Source: Sphingomicrobium sp.
GTDB lineage: Bacteria; Pseudomonadota; Alphaproteobacteria; Sphingomonadales; Sphingomonadaceae
Assembly: GCA_030146725.1 (NCBI GenBank)
Contig: JASLBJ010000178.1
Coordinates: 1 to 6,053 of the forward strand
Reading direction: 5' to 3'
Length of the DNA: 6,053 nucleotides
The notes under the pieces are model-generated. The model worked only from the letters and a program-made list of their open reading frames with translations, searched no databases and had not been told where the DNA came from. A program made the position numbers and the translations under genes. This document shows positions 1 to 5,093 of this stretch, piece after piece; position 1 is the first letter of the stretch; each line of letters begins with the position of its first letter.

Positions 1-51
1 CACGAAGTGATCACTGGCGGCATCTGGCAACGGTCGCATTACCTCGACCGG

Positions 52-762
52 ATGACGCTGGCGCAGCTGTGGGTCGCCTATTTCCAGTACCCCGCGATCA
101 TCGCCTATATGGTGCTCGCAGTGTCATCGATCGGCGTGTGGCTCGCTTTTCCCGCCGGCGCGATGGCGACCCTGGCGTCAGCCGCGCTGATCGTCGCAGC
201 CTATCCGCTCGTCTGGTACGCACTTCACCGCTGGGTGCTGCACTCCAACTGGATGTTCAAGGTGCCCGCGCTCGCCTCGACCTGGAAGCGGATCCACTAC
301 GACCATCACCAGGACCCGAACCATCTCGAGGTGCTGTTCGGCGCGCTCCACACGACGCTTCCGACGATCGCGATCATCACGCTTCCGGTCGGCTATGCAA
401 TCGGTGGCATCGGCGGCGCTGCGGCGGCCTTCGCGGCCGGCCTTCTGACGACCTGCGTCTACGAGTTCGTGCACTGCATCCAGCACCTCGCCTACAAGCC
501 GCGCTGGAAGCTCGTTGGCGAGATGAAAAAGCGGCACATGGCGCATCACTTCCACGACGAGCGCGGCAATTACGGCATCACCAATTACTTCTGGGACCGC
601 CGTCTGGGCACCTTTTACGACCGTCCGGAGCGCCCGGAGAAGAGCCCGACCGTGTTCAACCTCGGCTATACGCCCGAGGTCGCCAAGCAATATCCCTGGG
701 TTGCCGAACTCAGCGGCGGCGTGGCAACCGGCCACCCGCGCAAGCGCGACGCCCAGGGCTAG
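52..762 (+). CDS. Fatty acid hydroxylase / sterol desaturase family membrane protein
   Basis: Predicted integral membrane di-iron oxygenase of the fatty acid hydroxylase superfamily. From the ATG at 52 it has 236 residues. Hydrophobic stretches lie at about residues 14-35, 37-57 and 102-134. The iron-binding histidine clusters are in the expected order: HRWVLH (H59, H64), HYDHH (H82, H85, H86), HCIQH (H141, H145) and HMAHH (H162, H165, H166), plus H91 and H168. The family hydroxylates or desaturates lipid carbons (fatty acids, ceramides, sterols, carotenoids) at the membrane; the substrate cannot be read from sequence. The start is uncertain: the frame is open to base 1, a GTG at 7 gives 251 residues, and that GTG overlaps a TGA (8-10) in another frame as GTGA, as if coupled to an upstream gene. 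I prefer ATG 52 because the protein then begins directly before the first membrane segment, but no clear ribosome-binding site decides it. The next gene starts 8 bases after the stop, so the two are probably co-transcribed. Confidence 0.85.
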   Translation: MTLAQLWVAYFQYPAIIAYMVLAVSSIGVWLAFPAGAMATLASAALIVAAYPLVWYALHRWVLHSNWMFKVPALASTWKRIHYDHHQDPNHLEVLFGALHTTLPTIAIITLPVGYAIGGIGGAAAAFAAGLLTTCVYEFVHCIQHLAYKPRWKLVGEMKKRHMAHHFHDERGNYGITNYFWDRRLGTFYDRPERPEKSPTVFNLGYTPEVAKQYPWVAELSGGVATGHPRKRDAQG

Positions 763-770
763 GCCAATCC

Positions 771-1907
771 ATGGCTGAGGTGGTGGTTCGCGCGGTCCTG
801 ACCGCAGCCGACCGCCGCGCCTTTGTCGACCTCGCCTGGGACGTCTACCGCGACGACCCCGCCTGGGTCCCGCCGCTCAAGGACGAGGTTCACGGGCTCC
901 TCAATCCCAAGAAGAACCCGTGGTTCGAACATGCCCGAGCCCAGCTGTGGCTGGCGGAACAAGACGGCCGCGTGGTCGGGCGCATTAGCGCTCAGGTCGA
1001 CGAACTGGTGCTCGAGCACATGGGCGCGGGCACGGGGCAGTGGGGCATGCTCGAAGCCCTCGACGCGGACGCCGCCGCCGCGTTGATCGCCACTGCCGAA
1101 GGCTGGCTCCGCGGCCAGGGCATGACCCGCGCACTTGGCCCCGTGAGCATCTCGATCTGGGATGAGCCGGGGCTCGAGATCGAAGGCTTCGACCAGCCGC
1201 CGACGGTGATGATGGGGCACCATCGACCCGCCTATCGCAATTGGATCGAGGCCGCCGGCTACGCCAAGGCCCGCGATTTGCTGACCTATGAGGTCGACAT
1301 CGCCAACTGGTCGGACCCGATGATCGATCGGCTGATCGCCGCCGGAAACCGCAACAAGCGCATCCGCATCCGCACCGTCGACAAAGCCAATTTCGATCGC
1401 GACGCGCGGATTATCCTCGAACTGCTCAACGACGCATGGTCCGACAATTGGGGCTTCGTGCCCCTGACCGAGGCCGAGATCGCCTATGCGGGCAAGAAAC
1501 TGAAGCCGATTATCTTCGAGCCGCTGGTGCGCATTGCCGAGGTGGACGGCGAGCCGGCCGCGTTCATGATCACCCTGCCCGACATCAACGAGCTGATCCG
1601 CGACCTCGACGGCCGTCTGTTCCCATTCGGCTGGGCAAAGCTGCTGTGGCGCCTGCGCAAACCGCGCACCACCCGCGTGCGCGTGCCGCTGATGGGCGTG
1701 GCGACGCGTTTGCACGGCACGCGCATCGCGACTCAGCTCGCCTTCATGCTGATCGAACAGTGCCGCCGCGCCGCCGTCGCCGACTTCGGTGTGAAGACCG
1801 GCGAGTTCGGCTGGATCCTCGAGGACAACAAGGGGATGCTGTCCATCGCCGAACTCCCGAGCGCGCGAATCAACCACCGCTACCGCATCTTCGAAAAAGC
1901 GCTGTAG
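771..1907 (+). CDS. Long two-lobed GNAT-fold acyltransferase, candidate bacterial ceramide synthase
   Basis: A 378-residue soluble protein with two acyl-CoA N-acyltransferase-like halves. The N-terminal half (about 1-175) opens with a segment containing WDVYRDDPAWVPPL and then FEHA, followed by the strand LAEQDGRVVGRISA at 61-74. It ends with GFDQPPTVMMGHHRPAYRNWIEAAGYAKA-type wording (139-167), which resembles a GNAT C-terminal lobe. The C-terminal half (about 195-378) carries VRIAEVDGEPAAFMITLPD (253-271) and GEFGWILEDNKGM (344-356), then a closing YRIFEKAL. Members of this family are usually left as hypothetical, N-acetyltransferase or, misleadingly, dATP pyrophosphohydrolase. From memory, bacterial ceramide synthase belongs to this GNAT-like class; that equivalence is inference. 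The ATG at 771 was chosen because it fits the family N-terminus and follows the hydroxylase stop by 8 bases; the longer open frame upstream is only a shadow of the hydroxylase gene. Shine-Dalgarno evidence is weak (AGG at 761-763). GNAT fold: fairly sure. Substrate: unsure. Confidence 0.8.
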   Translation: MAEVVVRAVLTAADRRAFVDLAWDVYRDDPAWVPPLKDEVHGLLNPKKNPWFEHARAQLWLAEQDGRVVGRISAQVDELVLEHMGAGTGQWGMLEALDADAAAALIATAEGWLRGQGMTRALGPVSISIWDEPGLEIEGFDQPPTVMMGHHRPAYRNWIEAAGYAKARDLLTYEVDIANWSDPMIDRLIAAGNRNKRIRIRTVDKANFDRDARIILELLNDAWSDNWGFVPLTEAEIAYAGKKLKPIIFEPLVRIAEVDGEPAAFMITLPDINELIRDLDGRLFPFGWAKLLWRLRKPRTTRVRVPLMGVATRLHGTRIATQLAFMLIEQCRRAAVADFGVKTGEFGWILEDNKGMLSIAELPSARINHRYRIFEKAL

Positions 1908-1932
1908 CGGCCGCCTAGAAGCTCAGCGGCCG
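1908..1932. terminator. GC-only stem-loop at the convergent gene ends
   Basis: CGGCCGC at 1908-1914 pairs perfectly with GCGGCCG at 1926-1932 across an 11-base loop that contains the serA stop codon. It sits exactly where the GNAT gene and serA converge, with only 7 bases between stops, so it could slow or end transcription from both sides. On the minus strand a run of five T (1894-1898) follows after about 9 bases; on the plus strand there is no T run. It is therefore not a canonical intrinsic terminator. Confidence 0.35.
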
Positions 1933-3495
1933 AACCAGCTTCACGCCCGGCAATTGCTCGATGTTGCGCACGACATCCGGCCGCACGCCATCGTCTAGCG
2001 ACAGCAGCAGCACCGCCTCGCCGCCAGCTCGGATCCGGCCGAGATGGAAGGTGCCGATGTTGATCCCCGCCTCGCCCAGCGCGGTGCCGAGCCGGCCGAT
2101 GAAGCCCGGTGCATCCTCGTTGACGATATACAGCATGTGCCCGGCGAGGTCGGCCTCGACCTTGACTCCGAACAGCTCGACCAGCCGCGGCGCCTGATTG
2201 CCGAACAGGGTGCCCGCGACGGTGCGATCACCGGCCTTGGTCTGCGCGGTTACCCGCAGCAGAGTGTGGTAATCCCCCTCGCGATCATGCCGCACCTCGC
2301 GCACGTCGAGCCCGCGCTCGCGCGCCAGGAACGGCGCATTGACCATGTTCACCGCGTCCGAGTGAACGCGCATGAAGCCCGCGAGCACCGCGCCGGTGAT
2401 CGGCTTCATGTTGAGCTCGGCGGCTGCCCCTTCGGTCTCGATCGACAGCCCGCCAATCGACCCGTGCGCCAGCTGCCCGACGAGGCTGCCGAGCTTCTCG
2501 GCCAGCGCCATGTACGGCTTCAGCCGCGGCGCTTCCTCGGCCGACAGCGAGGGCATGTTGATCGCGTTGGTTACCCCGCCGAGCAGCAGGAAGTCGGACA
2601 TCTGCTCGGCCACCTGGATCGCGACATTGACCTGGGCCTCGCTGGTCGACGCACCCAAATGCGGTGTCGAAATGAAGTTGGGCGTCCCGAACAAGGGCGA
2701 GCTCTTGGCCGGCTCCGTTTCGAACACGTCGAGCGCCGCACCGCCGATGTGCCCCGAATCGAGCCCTTCCTTGAGCGCTGCCTCGTCGATCAGCCCACCG
2801 CGTGCACAATTGATGATCCGCACGCCTTTCTTGGTCTTGGCGAGATTGTCGCGGCCAAGGATCCCGCGGGTCTGGTCGGTCAGCGGCGTATGCAAGGTGA
2901 TGAAGTCGGCGCGGCGCAACAGCTCGTCGATCTCGACCTTCTCCAGCCCGATTTCGATCGCGCGCTCCGGCGTCAGGAATGGATCGTAGGCGACCACCTT
3001 CATGCGCAGGCCAATCGCACGACTGGCAACGATCGAGCCGATATTGCCGGCGCCGATCAGGCCGAGCGTCTTGCCCGTGACCTCGACGCCCATGAAGCGG
3101 TTCTTCTCCCACTTGCCGGCCTGCGTCGACGCGTCGGCTTCGGGCAGTTGGCGGGCAAGCGCGAACATCAAGGCAATCGCATGTTCGGCGGTGGTGATCG
3201 AATTGCCGAACGGCGTGTTCATCACCACCACGCCCCCCGCGGTCGCGGCAGGAATGTCGACATTGTCGACCCCAATGCCGGCGCGGCCGACGACCTTGAG
3301 CCGCGGCGCGGCGGCGAGGATTTCCCTGGTCACCTTGGTCGAGGAGCGGATTGCAAGGCCGTCATAGTCGCCGAGGATGCCTGTCAGCTCTTCCGGCGTC
3401 TTGCCGGTGATCTCGTCGACCTCGACTCCGCGCTCGCGAAAGATCGCCGCGGCACGAGGATCCATCTTGTCCGAAATCAGCACTCGTGGGGTCAT
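1915..3495 (-). CDS. serA: D-3-phosphoglycerate dehydrogenase, long ACT-domain form
   Basis: Cytosolic NAD-dependent enzyme that oxidises 3-phosphoglycerate to 3-phosphohydroxypyruvate, the first committed step of serine synthesis. It has 526 residues, the usual length of the long (type 1) form. The substrate-binding domain lies at about 1-100 and 285-315, and the Rossmann domain between them carries GLIGAGNIGS (GxGxxG at 148-153) and the ribose-binding acid D171. The catalytic triad is R232 (NCARGGLIDE), E261 (DVFETEP) and H279 (STPHLGAST). An intervening regulatory domain occupies about 317-445. A C-terminal ACT domain (about 453-526) has D461 and N479 where serine-binding Asp/Asn sit in other type 1 enzymes, so serine feedback inhibition is plausible. 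The ATG at 3493-3495 is preceded by AAGGA at a 9-base spacing. It lies 79 bases downstream of serC on the same strand and is probably in the same operon, with the hairpin-rich repeat between them. I see no truncation or missing catalytic residue. Confidence 0.97.
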   Translation of the reverse strand: MTPRVLISDKMDPRAAAIFRERGVEVDEITGKTPEELTGILGDYDGLAIRSSTKVTREILAAAPRLKVVGRAGIGVDNVDIPAATAGGVVVMNTPFGNSITTAEHAIALMFALARQLPEADASTQAGKWEKNRFMGVEVTGKTLGLIGAGNIGSIVASRAIGLRMKVVAYDPFLTPERAIEIGLEKVEIDELLRRADFITLHTPLTDQTRGILGRDNLAKTKKGVRIINCARGGLIDEAALKEGLDSGHIGGAALDVFETEPAKSSPLFGTPNFISTPHLGASTSEAQVNVAIQVAEQMSDFLLLGGVTNAINMPSLSAEEAPRLKPYMALAEKLGSLVGQLAHGSIGGLSIETEGAAAELNMKPITGAVLAGFMRVHSDAVNMVNAPFLARERGLDVREVRHDREGDYHTLLRVTAQTKAGDRTVAGTLFGNQAPRLVELFGVKVEADLAGHMLYIVNEDAPGFIGRLGTALGEAGINIGTFHLGRIRAGGEAVLLLSLDDGVRPDVVRNIEQLPGVKLVRPLSF

Positions 3496-3504
3496 CTCTT
3501 GTAG

Positions 3505-3509
3505 TCCTT
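3505..3509 (-). promoter_or_regulatory. serA ribosome-binding site
   Basis: On the minus strand this reads AAGGA, 9 bases before the serA ATG. It fixes the start codon and suggests that serA has its own initiation site and does not depend wholly on coupling to serC. Confidence 0.7.
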
Positions 3510-3515
3510 AGACCG

Positions 3516-3570
3516 CTCTCCCGAAGGCCGGGAGAGGAGGAAGCCGCCAGCGGCGGCGGAAAGGTGAGGG
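3516..3570. repeat. Double-hairpin intergenic repeat between serC and serA
   Basis: Two perfect stem-loops lie side by side. CTCTCCCG (3516-3523) pairs with CGGGAGAG (3529-3536) around the loop AAGGC. GCCGCC (3543-3548) pairs with GGCGGC (3552-3557) around AGC. They are followed by the purine-rich AAAGGTGAGGGG. The wording (CTCTCCC ... GGGAGAG ... GGTGAGGG) matches, from memory, a dispersed palindromic repeat common between genes in sphingomonads and other alphaproteobacteria. Neither hairpin is followed by a T run on the minus strand, so it is more likely an mRNA-processing or stabilising element than a full terminator. Only one copy is visible in this window, so its repeat status is recalled and not shown here. 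Confidence 0.55.
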
Positions 3571-3574
3571 GTGG

Positions 3575-4693
3575 CTAGGCTGTCTCTGCCCAAGCCCAGT
3601 CGAGCCACGGCCCGAGCGCTTCGATGTCCGCGGCATCGACGGTGGCACCGCACCAGATGCGCAGCCCCGGCGGGGCATCGCGGTAGCCGGCAACGTCGAA
3701 CGCCGCGCCTTCGCTCTCGAGCAGCCTCGCGATCGCCTTGATCCGCGCTTCGTCTGCGCCGTCCAGCGTCAGGCACACGCTCGTCGTCGAGCGGCTCGCG
3801 GGATCGGCGGCGAGATGGCCGAGCCACGGCCGCTCCTCGACGATCCGGCCGAGCGCCGCCGCATTGGCGTCGGAACGCGCAATCAGCGCCTCGAGCCCAC
3901 CGAGCCCCTGTGCCCATTCGAGCGCCAGGATCGCATCCTCGACGCTGAGCATCGACGGCGTGTTGATCGTTTCGCCCTTGAACACGCCCTCCGCCAGCTT
4001 GCCCTTGGACACCAGTCGGAACACCTTCGGCAGTGGCCGGTCCGGAGTGAAGCTCTCGAGCCGCTCGACAGCGCGCGGTCCGAGGATCAGCACGCCATGA
4101 CCGCCCTCGCCGCCAAGCACCTTTTGCCAGCTGAAGGTCGCGACATCGATCTTGTCCCACGGCAATCGCACCGAGAACACCGCGCTGGTCGCGTCGGCAA
4201 AGCTCAATCCTTCGCGATCCGCAGCAATCCAGCCGCCGTCAGGCACGCGCACGCCAGAGGTGGTGCCGTTCCAGGTGAACAGCACGTCGTTGCTCCAGTC
4301 GATCTGGGCCAAGTCGGGGAGGGCGCCATAATCGGCGCGAATCACGGTCGGAGCGAGCTTGAGCTGCTTGACCGCATCGGTCACCCAGCCTTCGCCGAAG
4401 CTCTCCCAAGCCAGCGTGGTGACCGGGCGCTGCCCAAGCATGGTCCACATCGCCATCTCGAACGCACCGGTGTCGCTTCCCGGGACGATGCCGATGCGGT
4501 GCGTGTCGGGAAGCTCGAGCAACTCGCGCATCAATGTGATGCAGCGCTGCAGCCGCTGCTTGCCAAGGCCTGACCGGTGTGACCGGCCGAGCACGCGCGT
4601 GTCGAGCTGTTCGGGGGACCAGCCAGGCGGCTTCGCGCACGGACCGGACGAGAAATACGGACGCGCGGGAAGCGCGCTTGGTTTAACAGTCAC
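3575..4693 (-). CDS. serC: Phosphoserine aminotransferase, divergent alphaproteobacterial/archaeal type
   Basis: PLP-dependent cytosolic enzyme that transfers the amino group of glutamate to 3-phosphohydroxypyruvate, giving O-phosphoserine, the second step of serine synthesis. It has 372 residues. The N-terminus has YFSSGPCAKPPGW (13-25) and LGRSHRSGLGKQRLQ (35-49), followed by the cofactor-phosphate region IVPGSDTGAFEMAMW (69-83). FADATSAVF (165-173) holds the PLP-ring aspartate D167, and SWQKVLGGEGGHG (188-200) holds the Schiff-base lysine K191. NTPSML (244-249) and GLRIWCGATV (343-352) complete the fold. The GRSHRSGLG wording marks the variant subfamily (TIGR01365-like, known from Caulobacter, Mesorhizobium and Methanosarcina). 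The start is GTG: an in-frame TGA lies two codons upstream, so no longer protein is possible, and GAGGAG sits 9 bases before it. serA follows on the same strand. Regulation probably acts through the structured leader upstream. Confidence 0.96.
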   Translation of the reverse strand: MTVKPSALPARPYFSSGPCAKPPGWSPEQLDTRVLGRSHRSGLGKQRLQRCITLMRELLELPDTHRIGIVPGSDTGAFEMAMWTMLGQRPVTTLAWESFGEGWVTDAVKQLKLAPTVIRADYGALPDLAQIDWSNDVLFTWNGTTSGVRVPDGGWIAADREGLSFADATSAVFSVRLPWDKIDVATFSWQKVLGGEGGHGVLILGPRAVERLESFTPDRPLPKVFRLVSKGKLAEGVFKGETINTPSMLSVEDAILALEWAQGLGGLEALIARSDANAAALGRIVEERPWLGHLAADPASRSTTSVCLTLDGADEARIKAIARLLESEGAAFDVAGYRDAPPGLRIWCGATVDAADIEALGPWLDWAWAETA

Positions 4694-4700
4694 TGTTCAA

Positions 4701-4716
4701 CTCTCCTCACAGAGAG
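4701..4716 (-). promoter_or_regulatory. Shine-Dalgarno hairpin of serC
   Basis: Read on the minus strand, CTCTC (4716-4712) pairs with GAGAG (4705-4701) around the loop TGTGAG. The serC Shine-Dalgarno GAGGAG occupies 4708-4703, so half of it is in the stem and half in the loop. The ribosome would have to open this small hairpin, or a factor could hold it open or closed. Confidence 0.5.
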
Positions 4717-4720
4717 CACG

Positions 4721-4750
4721 CGCCGCGTTGGGACGGCGTGGCCCGCCGCC
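4721..4750 (-). promoter_or_regulatory. Two mutually exclusive hairpins in the serC leader
   Basis: In the minus-strand RNA, hairpin A pairs 4750-4744 with 4738-4732 (seven pairs including one G-U, loop GGCCA). Hairpin B pairs CGCCG (4738-4734) with CGGCG (4725-4721) around an 8-base loop. Both need 4734-4738, so only one can form at a time. A longer pairing of GCGTTG (4769-4764) with CAACGC (4730-4725) could enclose A and would also disrupt B. G+C-rich sequence makes chance hairpins common, which limits confidence. Confidence 0.35.
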
Positions 4751-4782
4751 GCACCTAACGGCTCAACGCCAAAGCGCAATGG

Positions 4783-4812
4783 TCGTAAGGCGAACAGCGG
4801 TGGCCTGATCAA
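4783..4812 (-). promoter_or_regulatory. Weak promoter candidate for serC-serA
   Basis: On the minus strand TTGATC (4812-4807) and TTACGA (4788-4783) are separated by 18 bases. They are a fair -35 and a poor -10 for a housekeeping sigma factor. The position would give a leader of roughly 80 bases. No better pair was seen close to serC. Confidence 0.2.
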
Positions 4813-4872
4813 GGATTCGGGCGATGCTGCACTGCACAAGTGCCTGATTCGGCTCAGCTCAGCGTGCCGACC

Positions 4873-4911
4873 ACGGTAAATCAACGGTTCACCGCAGTCG
4901 GCAGACGGTTC
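4873..4911. promoter_or_regulatory. Three ACGGT repeats in helical phase, possible operator
   Basis: ACGGTAA begins at 4873, ACGGTTC at 4884 and ACGGTTC at 4905. The steps are 11 and 21 bases, close to one and two helical turns, so all three would face the same side of the DNA. They lie 60-100 bases upstream of the proposed serC promoter and about 180-220 bases upstream of the M23 start. A regulator binding direct repeats is possible; none is known to me for this motif. Confidence 0.3.
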
Positions 4912-4932
4912 GTCCCGCTCCACGGAACATTA

Positions 4933-4958
4933 GGTTGTATTCATCAACCAACCCGGGT
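4933..4958. promoter_or_regulatory. Inverted repeat followed by ACCCGGGT palindrome
   Basis: GGTTG (4933-4937) pairs with CAACC (4945-4949) around a 7-base AT-rich centre, and the perfect 8-base palindrome ACCCGGGT follows at 4951-4958. It is a possible protein-binding site between the divergent genes, with no known function. Confidence 0.2.
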
Positions 4959-5023
4959 CAGTTTCACTCACGCAGACCGGCGGTGGGCAATCCGCAGGTA
5001 AGCAGCGGGGGCTGGGGAGCTCC

Positions 5024-5038
5024 TTCATCGATGATGAA
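5024..5038. promoter_or_regulatory. TTCATC-GAT-GATGAA inverted repeat upstream of the M23 gene
   Basis: A perfect 6-base inverted repeat with a 3-base centre, ending 55 bases before the M23 start codon. It stands out as AT-rich in a GC-rich region and precedes the possible -10 sequence TATTGT (5053-5058). It could be a dimeric-regulator operator. No good -35 was found at the matching distance. Confidence 0.25.
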
Positions 5039-5079
5039 TCGCCAAGCGCGCGTATTGTTGCGCCAGCGTGATCGGTAAT

Positions 5080-5083
5080 GGAG
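5080..5083 (+). promoter_or_regulatory. Ribosome-binding site of the M23 gene
   Basis: GGAG lies 10 bases before the ATG at 5094. An in-frame TAA at 5076-5078 rules out a longer protein, so site and stop together fix the start. Confidence 0.55.
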
Positions 5084-5093
5084 CGAGAGACTG

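Larger units (their letters stand above)
4694..4776 (-). ncRNA. Candidate serC leader RNA (5' untranslated regulatory element)
   Basis: Between a possible transcription start near 4776 and the serC GTG, the minus strand can fold into three hairpins. One covers the ribosome-binding site (4701-4716). The other two, 4732-4750 and 4721-4738, share one arm and exclude each other. This layout suits translational control or attenuation. Structured serC leaders upstream of serC-serA operons have been described in alphaproteobacteria (Rfam serC leader). I cannot confirm a match to that consensus by eye, so membership is inference. The 5' end is a guess. Confidence 0.4.
4694..5093. other. 400-base divergent intergenic region between serC and the M23 gene
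   Basis: No convincing gene is seen here; the frames open on the minus strand (4690-4923, 4930-5214) give arginine- and proline-rich translations without recognisable motifs. The region must hold the promoters of both serC-serA and the M23 gene. Besides the serC leader it contains the phased ACGGT repeats (4873-4911) and an inverted repeat GCACT-GCACA-AGTGC (4829-4843). That inverted repeat is flanked by two copies of GATTCGG (4814-4820, 4846-4852) 32 bases apart. It also holds GGTTG/CAACC (4933-4949), the palindrome ACCCGGGT (4951-4958) and TTCATC/GATGAA (5024-5038). Base composition is less extreme than in the coding parts. Confidence 0.6.

Noticed and set aside
69..770. In-frame extension of the GNAT protein upstream to 69, giving 612 residues
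   Set aside because: The extra part lies wholly over the hydroxylase gene in another frame, is arginine-rich and without motifs, and the ATG at 771 fits the family N-terminus.
1907..1914. GCGGCCGC palindrome as a functional site of its own
   Set aside because: An 8-base GC palindrome is common in DNA of this composition; only its pairing with 1926-1932 is worth noting.
2044..3504. Long plus-strand open frame opposite serA
   Set aside because: It is a GC-rich antisense shadow; serA on the other strand has every catalytic motif, and the translation here has no recognisable domain.
3516..3536. Intrinsic terminator after serC
   Set aside because: The stem is strong but no T run follows on the minus strand, and serA with a good ribosome-binding site starts 20 bases beyond it, so partial read-through or an mRNA-stability role fits better.
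3492..4160. Minus-strand frame overlapping serC and reaching the serA start
   Set aside because: Arginine-rich translation in an alternative frame of serC with no domain; its TGA close to the serA start (3492-3494) is coincidental.
4829..4958. Origin, attachment site or mobile-element end suggested by the several short repeats
   Set aside because: The repeats are short, differ from each other, have no flanking duplication, and no integrase or transposase fragment is present.
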